From Acaryochloris sp. IP29b_bin.148 (lineage in GTDB: Bacteria; Cyanobacteriota; Cyanobacteriia; Thermosynechococcales; Thermosynechococcaceae), in contig NZ_JANQOY010000173.1 in assembly GCF_028285565.1 (NCBI RefSeq), positions 1-51,004 on the forward strand: 51,004 nucleotides of DNA, given 5' to 3'. Below the pieces are notes generated by a model. That model was not told the DNA's origin, did not search any database, and worked only from the letters and a program-made list of their open reading frames with translations. Of this stretch, positions 7,316 through 17,224 are shown piece after piece (positions within the stretch are counted from its first letter, which is position 1; the number at the start of each line of letters is the position of its first letter). The translations under genes and the position numbers were made by a program.

Positions 7316-10252
7316 ATGAGTAGCAGTCACAAAGTTAGAATTTACGAGCTATCAAGAGAGTTAAATTTGGAGAATAAAGATATTTTGGCAGTTTGCGATC
7401 AGCTGGATATTGCTGTTAAGAACCATAGCAGCACGATCACTGAAGCCGAAGCAGAAAAAATTCGGGCTGCTGCTCCCAGCCCTTCATCGAGCCGCCCACC
7501 CAATCGTAAAGCTCCTGTTAAAGCGGGAACCAACCGTAAACCACAGCCGATTTCAAAATCTAACAAGCCCAATCGTCCTAAGAAACAGCAAATTCTTGAG
7601 ATTCGCAAACAAAAATCTAAGCCTGCTGAGCCGGTTGCCCCCTCTGCGTCTACCAGTACTGCAACACCGCCTGAACCACTGCAAGCGCCTAAACCTGTTC
7701 GCCCAGCCGCTCAGACCCCTAAACAACCGGTTGCCCGTCAGGAGCCAGCCCCAGTTCGCAAGCCCGCGTCTTCTCCCACCCCTAGCTCTGGCCCCACTTT
7801 GTCTCCGCCTCCGGTGGTAGAGAAGGTATTGACCAAACCCGCCACTCAAGTGCCGGAGATGGTTAAGCCTCAACTCTTGAAAAAGCCCACCTTGAACCAA
7901 CCGCCAGAGCCCGCTGCTCCAGAAGCGCCAGCAAGCCCTGTGGAAAAGGTGGCTGTTTCTAAACCCACCCCTCCCACCAAACCTGCGCCGGAGGAACCCT
8001 CCCAGCCTCGTTTGATCCGTCCGATTTCGATTACGAAGGCCAAACAGCAGGCCAAGAAAGAAGCAGAAGAAGCCGTTGCCGCACGCTCAGGCACGCCCGA
8101 CAATGACACGACCGAGCTTTTAGTCCTAAAACCGCCCACATCTCGCCAGAAAAAAGATAAACGTTCTTCTAAGACAGAGGAGCTGGAAGAGCGTCCTGTT
8201 AAGGCATCTAAGGCAAGTCTAAAGCAAAAACGGCGTAACCAAAAAGCCCTAGAAGAAGATGAAGATGATCTCTTAGGCGGCGATGATACCAATAGCCAAG
8301 CGGTGGTTGATGTCAGCCAATCTCTGGTCCGCCCGCCTAAGCCCAAATCTATGAAGCAGTCGAAACCCACGACGGTTCCGATCAGTCGGGCTCCAAGTCC
8401 CTCCAAAGGTGGCAACCGACGACAGCGCAATCGCTATCGTCAACAGCAAGAGGCAGAAGTCGAACGGCCAACAATGCTGACTTTGACCTCTGAGTTGACG
8501 GTCCAAGCGTTAGCAGCAGAACTCGTTGTACCTGAAACAGAGGTGATTAAGATTCTCTTTATGAAGGGAATTGCGGCCAATATCAATCAGGTTCTCGATA
8601 TTGAAACCGCCACAATGGTGGCAGAAGAGCTAGATTGTTTGGTCGAAACGGAGGAAGAGGAATCTGAGGCCCGTAAAGTCTCAGAAATGCTGGACGTTGA
8701 AGATCTAGAGAAACTTCAATCTCGCCCCCCTGTGGTCACCATTATGGGCCACGTGGATCATGGTAAGACCACTCTCTTGGATGCAATTCGCGAAACGAAG
8801 GTGGCCCAAGGGGAAGCGGGTGGTATTACCCAGCATATTGGGGCTTACCACGTGGACCTACCCCACGAAGACGGGGTGCAACAGGTTGTATTTCTCGATA
8901 CTCCCGGTCACGAAGCCTTCACCGCGATGCGGGCTCGGGGGACACGCGTGACGGATATTGCCATTCTGGTGGTGGCGGCCGACGACGGCGTGCGTCCACA
9001 AACCTTAGAAGCCATTAGCCATGCGCGGGCAGCCGAAGTTCCCATTATTGTTGCCATCAATAAAATCGACAAAGAAGGCGCCCAATTGGACCGAGTCCGT
9101 CAAGAGTTGAGCGAGCATAATCTCGTCCCAGAAGACTGGGGGGGTGAAACGGTGATGGTGCCAGTCAGCGCCCTGAAAGGAGAAAACCTGGATACGCTAC
9201 TGGAAATGGTGCTGCTGGTCGCTGAAGTGGAAGATTTGCAGGCCAACCCAGATCGCTCAGCTAAGGGAACGGTGATTGAAGCTCACTTAGATAAGGCCAA
9301 AGGTCCGGTTGCTAGCTTACTCGTCCAAAATGGTACCCTCCGAGTCGGCGATGTGTTAGTCGCTGGGTCTGTCTTTGGTAAAGTGCGGGCGATGGTGGAC
9401 GATCGGGGTGCCCGCGTCGATTCCGCCAGTCCCTCCTTTGCCGTTGAGGTGTTGGGGATGAGTGAAGTGCCGGCGGCGGGCGAAGAATTTGAAGTCTTCG
9501 GGGATGAGAAAGAAGCTCGTTCTCAGGCCGGACAGCGCACCGATCAGCAGCGCCATACTCGCTTACAGCAAGCTATGGCTTCTCGCCGTGTCTCTCTCAA
9601 TGCCTTGTCTGAACAGGCCCGGGAAGGAGAACTGAAAGAACTGAACTTGATCATCAAAGCAGATGTGCAGGGATCTCTTGAAGCGCTGTTAGGGTCCCTG
9701 GCTCAACTGCCGCAGAATGAAGTTCAAGTTCGCGTGTTGCTGTCTGCTCCCGGCGAAATCAGCGAAACAGATGTGGATTTGGCTTCTGCCAGTGGGGCTG
9801 TCATTATTGGTTTCAATACCAGCTTAGCCAGTGGGGCTCGACAAGCTGCCGACCGAGCTGGGGTTGATATCCGTGAGTACGACATTATCTACAAGCTCCT
9901 CGAAGACATTGAAGGCGCTATGGAAGGTCTCCTAGAACCTGAATTCGTCGAAGAAGACTTAGGCGAAGCCGAAGTACGGGCCGTGTTCCCAGTGGGACGG
10001 GGTGCGATCGCAGGCTGTTACATCCAGTCTGGCAAACTCCTGCGCAATTGTCGTCTTCGGGTTCAGCGCAATAACGAGACTGTGTTTGAAGGTATCCTAG
10101 ATTCCCTCAAACGGATGAAAGATGATGTGCGTGAAGTAAATTCGGGTTATGAATGTGGCGTTGGAGTAGATAACTTTAGTGGCTGGGTCGAAGGTGATCG
10201 CATCGAAGCCTATCAGATGGTAACGAAGCGTCGAACCTTGTCTTCCACCTAG
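7316..10252 (+). CDS. infB: Translation initiation factor IF-2
   Basis: The 978-residue GTPase begins with an IF2 N-terminal domain (about 4-50, [13 protein letters not shown]). A long Pro/Lys/Ala-rich linker follows (about 55-385), then a second IF2N domain (about 390-450) and the G domain. The P-loop GHVDHGKT is at residues 478-485, followed by DTPGHEAF and NKIDK. Domains II-IV follow and end at the stop near 10252. IF-2 brings initiator tRNA to the 30S subunit and promotes subunit joining. The very long linker is common in cyanobacteria. The gene is followed by an inverted repeat that may terminate the operon. Confidence 0.97.
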   Translation: MSSSHKVRIYELSRELNLENKDILAVCDQLDIAVKNHSSTITEAEAEKIRAAAPSPSSSRPPNRKAPVKAGTNRKPQPISKSNKPNRPKKQQILEIRKQKSKPAEPVAPSASTSTATPPEPLQAPKPVRPAAQTPKQPVARQEPAPVRKPASSPTPSSGPTLSPPPVVEKVLTKPATQVPEMVKPQLLKKPTLNQPPEPAAPEAPASPVEKVAVSKPTPPTKPAPEEPSQPRLIRPISITKAKQQAKKEAEEAVAARSGTPDNDTTELLVLKPPTSRQKKDKRSSKTEELEERPVKASKASLKQKRRNQKALEEDEDDLLGGDDTNSQAVVDVSQSLVRPPKPKSMKQSKPTTVPISRAPSPSKGGNRRQRNRYRQQQEAEVERPTMLTLTSELTVQALAAELVVPETEVIKILFMKGIAANINQVLDIETATMVAEELDCLVETEEEESEARKVSEMLDVEDLEKLQSRPPVVTIMGHVDHGKTTLLDAIRETKVAQGEAGGITQHIGAYHVDLPHEDGVQQVVFLDTPGHEAFTAMRARGTRVTDIAILVVAADDGVRPQTLEAISHARAAEVPIIVAINKIDKEGAQLDRVRQELSEHNLVPEDWGGETVMVPVSALKGENLDTLLEMVLLVAEVEDLQANPDRSAKGTVIEAHLDKAKGPVASLLVQNGTLRVGDVLVAGSVFGKVRAMVDDRGARVDSASPSFAVEVLGMSEVPAAGEEFEVFGDEKEARSQAGQRTDQQRHTRLQQAMASRRVSLNALSEQAREGELKELNLIIKADVQGSLEALLGSLAQLPQNEVQVRVLLSAPGEISETDVDLASASGAVIIGFNTSLASGARQAADRAGVDIREYDIIYKLLEDIEGAMEGLLEPEFVEEDLGEAEVRAVFPVGRGAIAGCYIQSGKLLRNCRLRVQRNNETVFEGILDSLKRMKDDVREVNSGYECGVGVDNFSGWVEGDRIEAYQMVTKRRTLSST

Positions 10253-10275
10253 CTGCTCCCTGCATTTGTATTCCC

Positions 10276-10321
10276 CAGCACAATCTTGAGCCTTCACTGT
10301 GAGTATGCTGAGATTGTGCTG
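10276..10321 (+). terminator. Long inverted repeat after infB
   Basis: CAGCACAATCT (10276-10286) and AGATTGTGCTG (10311-10321) are perfect complements of 11 bases, separated by 24 bases. There is no T-tract after the second arm. It could be a transcript-end or stability hairpin of the rimP-nusA-infB operon. Confidence 0.5.
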
Positions 10322-10433
10322 ATGCAAATCTCGAATGGCTTATCCAACTTGCAAAAGGCGAGCGCTGCCCGTGTTCTCGCACATTACTAATGATGCATTT
10401 TTGTTGAACGGCACGGTATGCATGCTCCCCTAA

Positions 10434-10469
10434 ACTCGGCTATTCTTAAAGAAGATTTAAATGCCGAGT
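10434..10469. promoter_or_regulatory. Inverted repeat before the 69-residue gene
   Basis: ACTCGGC (10434-10440) and GCCGAGT (10463-10469) are exact complements around a 22-base AT-rich spacer containing TTAAAGAAGATTTAA. It ends 31 bases before the ATG at 10501. It may be a leader hairpin or a dimeric protein site; nothing else in the window shares it. Confidence 0.35.
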
Positions 10470-10500
10470 GATTATTCCTCACCTACTTTGGAAGACAACT

Positions 10501-10710
10501 ATGAGTTCTCTTACGTCTCCTACCACACCCCGTTCTCTCTTCGACCATACTGATGTATTTTGGCCCGATCTAAGGGAAGTGATTTCTGGGAGTTCAGGGT
10601 TTAAGCGCTGGGTGTTAGAGCAGGGACTTGACGCGAATGCTCAAGGCACTACCTTAGATATTTTGGTCCGCTCTTATCTCAAACAGACGTTGGAAACATT
10701 AGCGTATTAA
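10501..10710 (+). CDS. Small conserved-type cyanobacterial protein (69 aa), function unknown
   Basis: I chose ATG 10501 rather than the in-frame GTG 10468, because the added residues look like untranslated leader and overlap an inverted repeat. The product is soluble, with the pattern LFDHTDVFWPDLREVI, FKRWVLEQG and a C-terminal LVRSYLKQTLETLAY. I recall a similar small protein in other cyanobacteria, but know no function for it. There is no signal peptide, cysteine motif or membrane segment. It is a single gene between non-coding stretches. Confidence 0.65.
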   Translation: MSSLTSPTTPRSLFDHTDVFWPDLREVISGSSGFKRWVLEQGLDANAQGTTLDILVRSYLKQTLETLAY

Positions 10711-11210
10711 ATCAAGCGCTAGGTTCCTTCATAAATTGGGATTAAAACCTTATCGCTGATAGTCAAACATCTGGCTATGGTGACCGATGGAACGGTAACC
10801 ACAAATCTTGAGTTCTCCGCAAACGTCTAGAACCCCTTCTATCGAGCAAAATAGAGCGTATAATCTCGGCTAAAGAGGGAGCGTTCCTTCAGTCCAATCT
10901 TTAGCCTGACACAGGTACCAATGAACAAACAAATCCAGCAACGCACCCATTAATTCAGGGCTTGTTGCTGTTAACACCATGTCTATTCAGTAAGATTGTG
11001 GCGAGCGGAAGGTTGGCGTTTATCCCTCTGGGCTCAGCGTTTCCCTAATAGTATTCGCTCTTCAATGGGAATGGCTGATGGTTCCACTCCATCATTCTAT
11101 GGGTAGGAATAGCGAGCGCCAGCTTCAAAGAGGATTTAGGACCTTGTTAGTATTTAAGGACTACAACAAGTATCCTTTATATGCGATTACCTCCTCTTTA
11201 ATAGCGGCAG
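10711..11210. other. 500-base stretch without a recognisable gene
   Basis: No convincing coding frame or tRNA is seen. A consensus -10 hexamer TATAAT lies at 10859-10864 with only a weak -35 match 17 bases upstream (CTTCTA). About 75 bases further, CAGCAAC (10936-10942) and GTTGCTG (10964-10970) could form a hairpin. This arrangement could make a small RNA, but that is speculation. Two tiny frames of 10 and 13 codons here are too short to call. Confidence 0.4.
10859..10864 (+). promoter_or_regulatory. Possible -10 box TATAAT in the gap after 10710
   Basis: The hexamer matches the consensus exactly, but the -35 region is poor and no gene follows in the correct direction within 1 kb. It would only make sense as the promoter of a small RNA. 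Chance occurrence is quite possible in this AT content. Confidence 0.25.
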
Positions 11211-11594
11211 CTAACCTCTTGTGGAAATGCAAGGCGTAAAGAAAGGAGACAATTCCTTAGGCATGACATGCGGATCTGTTTTCATCTGGGCATTGGCCTG
11301 ATTAAAGATTCGAATTGCTTGAGATTGTGGATGTTGCTGTTGCATCTTTGTAATAGAGCATTGACAGATCTGAGTGGCTTGATCGATTGATTCTCCCTTC
11401 ACCTCTTGTAATTTCTTGGTGCATTCATAGGTATATAGGCGCACTAGGTGTGGGTTGTAAGTATATTTCGCCGATGCAATTTGACTTGGGTTTGTGGGGT
11501 TAGCGCTAACCCGAGCAGGCAACAACAGACTAGAGCAACTCAGTGTACTAGCGACGGTGAGAGTGGCTGAGAGTGTTCGAATAGAACGAACCAT
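11211..11594 (-). CDS. Small secreted protein, function unknown
   Basis: Starting at the ATG at 11594, which follows a good AAAGGAGA (11603-11610 on this strand), gives 127 residues; an upstream ATG in frame at 11636 lacks this support. The N-terminus is a Sec-type signal: basic MVRSIR, a hydrophobic core, then a likely cleavage near VSA-NP. The mature part of about 95 residues has four cysteines (YECTKK, ICQC, TPC), which could make two disulfides in the periplasm. No family recognised. It is a single gene, flanked by long non-coding stretches. Confidence 0.7.
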   Translation of the reverse strand: MVRSIRTLSATLTVASTLSCSSLLLPARVSANPTNPSQIASAKYTYNPHLVRLYTYECTKKLQEVKGESIDQATQICQCSITKMQQQHPQSQAIRIFNQANAQMKTDPHVMPKELSPFFTPCISTRG

Positions 11595-11970
11595 ATAAAC
11601 TTCTCCTTTAGATAGAAAATAATCCAATAACACCAAGGAACTGATCTATATCAGCAACACGGCATCCGACAATTAAAATTTAGATGCTGATAATTCATCT
11701 ATTTAAGCTTTCATTGCACCGAAGTGCTACTAAAGTTAAGTAATGTAGCCGATTCTAGACACATTTCATCATTTTTTTTAGTACATATCTGCATGATGCT
11801 GTCTTCTCTTAGGATGTTCCCCATTTCATATTGATCAATCATTCTGTAACGAATTCTCTGATTATGGAGGTCTTCGTGCTAGAGAACAAACGGCTAGAGT
11901 TCCCTCAAGTTCATTTATGCACCTAATAGACAGGTACTATTGAGGGATATAGCAATTCACTATTCTCTTT
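11595..11970. other. 376-base AT-rich gap between divergent small genes
   Basis: No gene seen. It separates the divergent secreted-protein gene (start 11594) and the gene starting at 11971, so promoters of both should lie here. Two short hairpins are visible: CTGAT (11641-11645) / ATCAG (11650-11654), and TAGATG (11681-11686) / CATCTA (11696-11701). No clear promoter pair was found. Confidence 0.5.
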
Positions 11971-12312
11971 ATGTCTTCTGCTCAACTGAAACTCAATTTA
12001 ATAGAAGGATCTGTGACCTTTAGTTTTACGTCTGAAGCCGCTCAGGCGTTTAAAGCTGAGATTGCCACCTTAGTGCAAAGCCTAAAAGCAGTTGCCAATA
12101 AAACACCTGGGGAAAAGGTTCAGCCTCAACCCTCAATGGAATATCAGTATACAGGAGATATCTTTTTGGAATGCTTTTGCAATCCTAATATCTGGCCCAG
12201 TCCATACGCTGCAAAAGTATTGCTTACCATTCGAGATGATCGAATTCGACTCACCACAGAGGCAGAATTGACGCGTACCATTGAAGATCTCAATGAATTT
12301 CTTGAGGCCTAG
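11971..12312 (+). CDS. Hypothetical protein of 113 aa
   Basis: A soluble protein with alternating strand-like segments (LKLNLIEGSVTFSFTSE), a helix (AFKAEIATLVQSLKAVANK), and an acidic C-terminal helix (TRTIEDLNEFLEA). The middle has FLECFCNPNIWPSPY and the strand-rich VLLTIRDDRIRLTT. I do not recognise the family. The ATG at 11971 lacks a strong ribosome-binding site but is the only reasonable start. It is followed 152 bases later by petL on the same strand. Confidence 0.65.
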   Translation: MSSAQLKLNLIEGSVTFSFTSEAAQAFKAEIATLVQSLKAVANKTPGEKVQPQPSMEYQYTGDIFLECFCNPNIWPSPYAAKVLLTIRDDRIRLTTEAELTRTIEDLNEFLEA

Positions 12313-12464
12313 GAGGCATGGGAGCGAACAGCTCTGAACAGTAATACCCCATCGAAAATATTTTTCTATCAAAAACTTGGACAGGTGTGATTCCCATCCG
12401 ATAAGCTACTCAAGAGTAGAATGTAACACTATCGTTACCATCACATTCAGTTAGAGGTATTCGC

Positions 12465-12557
12465 ATGGGTTTTATCGCATACGTACTATTTCTCAGCACT
12501 TTTACTGGGATAGCACTAGGACTCTACTACGGTCTCAAAGCTGTCAAATTGATTTAA
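12465..12557 (+). CDS. petL: Cytochrome b6f complex subunit PetL (30 aa)
   Basis: A 30-codon gene, too short for usual gene callers. The product is one membrane helix: MGFIAYVLFL at the N-terminus, a Gly-x-Ala-x-Gly segment in the middle, and LKAVKLI at the end. From memory, PetL of Mastigocladus laminosus has the same layout and the same final KLI with a KS-IKLI-like end. AGAGG at 12453-12457 is at a proper distance from the ATG. PetL sits at the edge of the b6f dimer in the thylakoid membrane and helps its stability. The gene stands alone with its own terminator. Confidence 0.82.
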   Translation: MGFIAYVLFLSTFTGIALGLYYGLKAVKLI

Positions 12558-12566
12558 GTACAGATC

Positions 12567-12599
12567 GCTTGGTGGGAGTTGCCCTTCCTCCAAGCTTTT
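12567..12599 (+). terminator. Terminator of petL
   Basis: GCTTGG (12567-12572) pairs with CCAAGC (12590-12595). After one T-T mismatch the stem goes on with GGGAG (12574-12578) against CTTCC (12584-12588), closing on TTGCC. TTTT follows directly. It begins 10 bases after the petL stop, supporting a short monocistronic petL transcript. Confidence 0.75.
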
Positions 12600-12754
12600 C
12601 CAATCTTGACCCTAGTCTCTGGCAACGAGGCAAGTGTGACCAAGTGAGCAACATCGGGGCCACTGCAAAACGCTGAACAATCGACCTGGTTAACTGTTCT
12701 AGACGCTAAACCTTCTAGAATGGAGAGGAGTTATTGCAATAAGGCAAACGCTAC

Positions 12755-14239
12755 ATGGTTACTAAGGCTCCTGCAAAGACTGAATATGAAGCAGTAATTG
12801 GTTTAGAAACCCATTGCCAGCTCAGTACCGACACCAAAATCTTTTGTAACTGCGCCACTGCCTTTGGTGCAGATCCGAATCACCAAGTCTGCCCCGTGTG
12901 CATGGGTATGCCGGGTGTGTTGCCTGTTCTTAACGAAACCGTTTTGGAATATGCCGTCAAGGCGGGTCGCGCCCTCAATTGTGAGATTGCCAAATACAGC
13001 AAATTCGATCGCAAGCAATACTTTTATCCTGACCTACCTAAAAACTATCAAGTCTCTCAGTTCGACCTACCGATTGCTGAGCATGGCTGGTTAGAAGTCG
13101 AAATCGTTGATGAGCAAGGGGAAGCCACTCGCAAGAAAATCGGCATTACCCGTCTACACATGGAAGAAGATGCGGGCAAACTGGTGCATGGCGGTAGCGA
13201 CCGCTTAGCAGGTTCGACCCATTCCCTAGTCGACTTCAACCGAACGGGGGTCCCCCTGATTGAGATTGTCTCCGAGCCCGATATGCGTACGGGCATAGAA
13301 GCAGCAGAATATGCCCAAGAGATTCGCCGAATTGTTCGGTATCTCGGCGTCAGTGACGGCAATATGCAGGAAGGTTCTCTGCGGTGTGACGTCAATATTT
13401 CCGTCCGTCCCCAGGGCCAGAAGGAATTTGGGACTAAGGTAGAGATCAAAAACATGAACTCCTTTAGTGCCATTCAGCGCGCCATTGACTATGAAATCGC
13501 CCGCCAAATTGAAGCCATTGAGTCCGGCGAGACCATTATTCAAGAGACCCGCCTATGGGAAGAAGGGGCACAGCGCACCATTGGTATGCGCAGTAAAGAA
13601 GGCTCCAGTGACTATCGATATTTCCCAGAACCCGATCTGACCCCCATTGAAGTTGCCCCCAAACTTCTAAAGCAATGGCAGTCGGAATTGCCTGAACTTC
13701 CTGCCGCCAAGCGTCATCGGTATGAAGAAGAAATTGGATTGTCCCCCTATGACACTCGCATCCTCACGGATGATCATGCCCTTACCCAATATTTCGAGGC
13801 AACCTTAAAAGCAGGGGCTTCTGCTAAACAAGCGGCCAACTGGCTGATGGGAGATATCACTGGATATCTCAACAATGAGAACTTATCCATTACTGATATC
13901 GCCTTAACTCCTAAAGCCTTAGCGGAGCTGATTGAGCTAATTGAAGCTAACACCATTAGCGGCAAAATTGCCAAAGAACTCTTACCAGAGCTACTCACAA
14001 AAGGCAGTTCTCCTAAAAAGTTAGTTGAGAAAAAAGGACTCACTCAGATTTCGGATACTGCTACCCTGGAATCTCTGATTGATGAAGTGTTAGCCGATCA
14101 CCCCCAAGAGTTGGAGCAGTACCGCAACGGTAAAACTAAACTGCAAGGCTTTTTTATGGGACAAGTAATGAAGCGAACCAGTGGGCGCGCAGATCCTAAA
14201 GCCACGAATCAAATGCTGGCTAAAAAGCTAAAAGGTTAA
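12755..14239 (+). CDS. gatB: Asp-tRNA(Asn)/Glu-tRNA(Gln) amidotransferase subunit B
   Basis: The 494-residue protein opens with [20 protein letters not shown] and [15 protein letters not shown], the GatB signature, and carries the cysteines of its zinc-type knot. The C-terminal 150 residues form the YqeY-like helical domain that touches tRNA. GatCAB converts Glu-tRNA(Gln) and Asp-tRNA(Asn) to the amide forms; GatB is the kinase/transamidase part of the complex. gatA and gatC are not next to it, which is normal in cyanobacteria. The deaminase gene starts 36 bases downstream and may be co-transcribed. Confidence 0.97.
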   Translation: MVTKAPAKTEYEAVIGLETHCQLSTDTKIFCNCATAFGADPNHQVCPVCMGMPGVLPVLNETVLEYAVKAGRALNCEIAKYSKFDRKQYFYPDLPKNYQVSQFDLPIAEHGWLEVEIVDEQGEATRKKIGITRLHMEEDAGKLVHGGSDRLAGSTHSLVDFNRTGVPLIEIVSEPDMRTGIEAAEYAQEIRRIVRYLGVSDGNMQEGSLRCDVNISVRPQGQKEFGTKVEIKNMNSFSAIQRAIDYEIARQIEAIESGETIIQETRLWEEGAQRTIGMRSKEGSSDYRYFPEPDLTPIEVAPKLLKQWQSELPELPAAKRHRYEEEIGLSPYDTRILTDDHALTQYFEATLKAGASAKQAANWLMGDITGYLNNENLSITDIALTPKALAELIELIEANTISGKIAKELLPELLTKGSSPKKLVEKKGLTQISDTATLESLIDEVLADHPQELEQYRNGKTKLQGFFMGQVMKRTSGRADPKATNQMLAKKLKG

Positions 14240-14275
14240 TCTTCACCCCCACTGATTTGTCTATTGGTTCAGAAA

Positions 14276-14728
14276 ATGACTTTAGACCCATTTATGGAGG
14301 CAGCGATCCAAGAGGCTAAGCTGGGACTCACTGCTGGGGGAATTCCCATTGGATCAGCTGTGGTAAAGGACGGGATCATTGTAGGTCGCGGCCATAATCT
14401 TAGGGTACAGCGAAGTAGCGCAATTCTGCATGCAGAGATGAGTGCGCTGGAATCTCTTGGACGTCAACCCGCGATGTTTTATCAGCAGGTAACGCTATAT
14501 ACCACACTGTCTCCTTGCAGCATGTGTACAGGCGCTATTTTACTCTACAAGATTCCTCATGTTGTCATTGGCGAGAATCGAACCTTTATGGGCGAAGAAG
14601 CCTTGCTCAAAGCCCATGGCGTGAAGGTTACGGTCTTAGATCACCCCACGTGTTACCAAATGATGCAAGCGTTCATTCAAACAACGCCACAACTTTGGCA
14701 TGAAGATATTGGCGTTGAGCAACCTTAG
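14276..14728 (+). CDS. Cytosine deaminase-type nucleobase deaminase (yeast Fcy1-like)
   Basis: With start ATG 14276 the product has 150 residues; an in-frame TTG at 14264 would add four. It carries the zinc site of the CDA fold: His52-Ala-Glu54 and Pro80-Cys81-x-x-Cys84. The resemblance to yeast cytosine deaminase Fcy1 goes beyond this: RGHNLRVQ, TLYTTLSPCSMCTGAI, IPHVVIGEN and the C-terminal WHEDIG all have close counterparts in that enzyme. Fcy1 turns cytosine into uracil for pyrimidine salvage. The alternative, TadA (tRNA adenosine deaminase), fits less well because TadA lacks the long C-terminal helix ending in W-EDIG. Substrate remains an inference. Confidence 0.82.
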   Translation: MTLDPFMEAAIQEAKLGLTAGGIPIGSAVVKDGIIVGRGHNLRVQRSSAILHAEMSALESLGRQPAMFYQQVTLYTTLSPCSMCTGAILLYKIPHVVIGENRTFMGEEALLKAHGVKVTVLDHPTCYQMMQAFIQTTPQLWHEDIGVEQP

Positions 14729-14818
14729 ACGCTTTAGGTCTCACGCTATTTTTAGCATGCCAGAACCCAGTCCTGCAGCTAACTATTGATACCAATCTTG
14801 AATAGGGCAGAGCTAGAA

Positions 14819-16171
14819 TTAGGAATCAGCGATAGAAACTCGCTCAATTTTAGCGCCTAAACCCCGTAACTTTTGCTCAAAGTTTGCATAACCGCGATCG
14901 AGATGCTGCAACCCTTCAATGCTGGTTTTACCCTTGGCGGCTAAGGCTGCAACCACTAGCGCTGCAGTTGCACGTAGATCAGTACCTGTAACGGGTGCCC
15001 CCGACAAGAACGGAACACCCCGAATCACGGCAATATTACCTTTCACTCGAATGTCAGCTCCCATTCTGACCAATTCGGGGACATGGCCCAGACGGTTTTC
15101 AAACACTGTCTCGGTGACGACGCTATTTCCATCGCTCAAGGTTAGCAGCGCCATAAACAAGGACTGCATATCGGTTGGAAAGCCAGGGTAGGGCAGAGTC
15201 TCTATTTCAGTTCCTGCATGAACGCCTTTGGACTGAATTCGTAGTCCTTGTTTCGCATCTGGTGTCACTTGGAATCCAATGGCTCTTAGCTTGGCAATTA
15301 CAGCCGTTAAATGCTCGGGAACTACGGGGGTTAGGAGAATATCGGAATGGGTGATTGCTCCCGCCATTAGAAACGTGCCTGCTTCAATCCGATCCGGCAC
15401 AATGCTGTAATCCGTTCCATGGAGTTTGGGAACACCCGAAATCGTAATGGTTTTGGTCCCAGCCCCCGTAATTTTGGCCCCCATCGATCGACAGAAGTTG
15501 GCTAAGTCAGCCACCTCAGGCTCTTGGGCAGCATTATCTAAGATGGTTTCACCTTCAGCCAGGGTTGCGGCCATCATTAGTGTTTCTGTCGCGCCAACAC
15601 TTGGATAGTCGAGATAAATTTTGGCCCCTTTAAGCCGAGAGGCATAGGCATGGACGACACCATGCTCGATATAAACTTCAGCTCCCATCTGCTTCAAGCC
15701 CCGAACATGAATTTCGACGGGTCTAGCACCAATCGCACAGCCACCGGGCAAGGGAACTTTGGCAACACCCATGCGAGCCAGCAAGGGACCAATCGCAAAA
15801 AAGCTAGCTCTCAGTTTACTGACGAGTTCATAGGGGGCATCTGTGGTTGTGATGTGGGTCGGGTCAAGTTCTAGAACATCGTCGTCTTGCTTGATCTTGA
15901 CCCCTAAAGTTTGGAGGATTTTGGCCATTCCCTGAATATCAGCGAGAGAGGGAACATTTCGTAAACGACAGGGTTCCGAACATAGGAGAGCTCCAGCCAT
16001 AAGCACCAGAGCTGAGTTTTTAGCACCGCTAATTTTAACTTTGCCTTGGAGTGGTGTACCGCCCCAAACCTCGAGAATCGACGAGTATGCTTTTGTCGAG
16101 ACGGGTTGATCCACTATGCTAACGGGGGAAGAAATTGTTTTAAGAGTATCCAATGGCCTACACCACACCAA
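14819..16171 (-). CDS. murA: UDP-N-acetylglucosamine 1-carboxyvinyltransferase MurA
   Basis: This enzyme transfers enolpyruvate from PEP to UDP-GlcNAc, the first committed step of peptidoglycan synthesis. Visible are [18 protein letters not shown], the active-site loop [10 protein letters not shown] with Cys145 (the residue attacked by fosfomycin), and the C-terminal [15 protein letters not shown]. The frame opens with TTG at 16171 and has no ATG in its first residues; the conserved domain begins near residue 32 (ILEVWGG). The true start may be the GTG in front of DQPVST or the TTG/GTG pair at the beginning, so the first 30 residues are uncertain. The gene is divergent from the ABC permease. 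Confidence 0.95.
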   Translation of the reverse strand: MVWCRPLDTLKTISSPVSIVDQPVSTKAYSSILEVWGGTPLQGKVKISGAKNSALVLMAGALLCSEPCRLRNVPSLADIQGMAKILQTLGVKIKQDDDVLELDPTHITTTDAPYELVSKLRASFFAIGPLLARMGVAKVPLPGGCAIGARPVEIHVRGLKQMGAEVYIEHGVVHAYASRLKGAKIYLDYPSVGATETLMMAATLAEGETILDNAAQEPEVADLANFCRSMGAKITGAGTKTITISGVPKLHGTDYSIVPDRIEAGTFLMAGAITHSDILLTPVVPEHLTAVIAKLRAIGFQVTPDAKQGLRIQSKGVHAGTEIETLPYPGFPTDMQSLFMALLTLSDGNSVVTETVFENRLGHVPELVRMGADIRVKGNIAVIRGVPFLSGAPVTGTDLRATAALVVAALAAKGKTSIEGLQHLDRGYANFEQKLRGLGAKIERVSIADS

Positions 16172-16299
16172 AAAATTGAAGGGGATTGTGGTCTAGAGTG
16201 TACCCTAAAATCGACCAAAGAATCAGAATTTTTGTAACATTTTCCTGGAATTCTGCATCAATTCTTGTGACTTCTTTAATCTATATTTGTGTTTTGCCA

Positions 16300-17205
16300 A
16301 TGACTTCAACTAAAGTTTGGCCACGATTTTTGCCGTTCCCACGCCGCATTAACCTCTCCTTGGGGTTGATGTTGACCGGGATTTTGATCACGATTGTCTT
16401 TATCGTGATTGCGTTATTAGCTCCCACGCTAGAACAGTGGCATTGGATTCAAGATCCAAATTTCTTTATTGGCAATTCCAAACACAGCCCACCCTCAGCG
16501 AAATATTGGTTTGGGACGGACCAGCTTGGACATGACGTATTCGCGCGAACCCTTTATGGTGCCCGAGCTGCATTGCAAGTAGTGGTGGCTGCAACAATAT
16601 TTAGCGTTATATTTGGCGTTATTTTAGGTCTACTTAGTGGTTATTTAGGCGGTTGGGTGGATCGCACGTTACTCTTTCTCATGGATTCCATATATGCCAT
16701 TCCCGGCCTCTTAATTGCGGTGACGCTGTCCTTTTCGATTGGAGAAGCGGCCCGAGGCGTGCCTAGTGCTGCGGCCGCCTTGGGGGTTGCCTACGTTCCC
16801 AAGTACTATCGTGTGGTGCGCAACCATACCGTTAGCATTAAAACAGAACTATTTGTAGAAGCCGCCAGAGCGCTGGGTGCCTCTCCTTGGCGCATTATTT
16901 CTCGGTACTTGTTTGGTAATGTGATTCAAAGTGTGCCTGTATTGTTTTCTCTCAATGCAGCAGACTCTGTGTTGACGTTGGGTGCCCTTGGATTTTTGGG
17001 GTTAGGATTACCTGCTGATATCCCAGAGTGGGGATATGACTTAAAAATTGCCCTGGAAGATTTCACCGGTGATATTTGGTGGACAACGCTATTCCCTGGA
17101 TTAGCGATGGCGCTGCTATCCATTGGGTTATCCCTTGCCAGTGAAGGGCTGAGCGAATACTTCAATCCTTTACAACAACGAGATACTGTTAACGACACAA
17201 ACTAG
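16300..17205 (+). CDS. ABC transporter permease, DppC/OppC type
   Basis: I chose ATG 16300 (301 residues, the normal family length), not the start at 16186, whose extra 38 residues look unlike a coding region. The product has an N-terminal membrane helix (about 19-41), the FGTDQLGHDVFARTLYGAR motif shared by the OppC/DppC family, and five further helices. The coupling motif EAARALGASPWRIISRYLF is complete. It would be one of two permease subunits of a peptide- or nickel-type importer. No partner permease, ATPase or binding protein is nearby, so the rest must be encoded elsewhere. The CLC gene begins 20 bases downstream, so the two may share a transcript. Confidence 0.9.
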   Translation: MTSTKVWPRFLPFPRRINLSLGLMLTGILITIVFIVIALLAPTLEQWHWIQDPNFFIGNSKHSPPSAKYWFGTDQLGHDVFARTLYGARAALQVVVAATIFSVIFGVILGLLSGYLGGWVDRTLLFLMDSIYAIPGLLIAVTLSFSIGEAARGVPSAAAALGVAYVPKYYRVVRNHTVSIKTELFVEAARALGASPWRIISRYLFGNVIQSVPVLFSLNAADSVLTLGALGFLGLGLPADIPEWGYDLKIALEDFTGDIWWTTLFPGLAMALLSIGLSLASEGLSEYFNPLQQRDTVNDTN

Positions 17206-17224
17206 GGTTTGTGCTCTTGCCCCT

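Noticed and set aside
10921..11107. Tiny frames of 10 and 13 codons as possible leader peptides
   Set aside because: Too short, without ribosome-binding sites and with no downstream gene on that strand close enough.
12423..12438. GTAACACTATCGTTAC as an NtcA site before petL
   Set aside because: The spacing between GTA and TAC is ten bases, while NtcA sites have eight.
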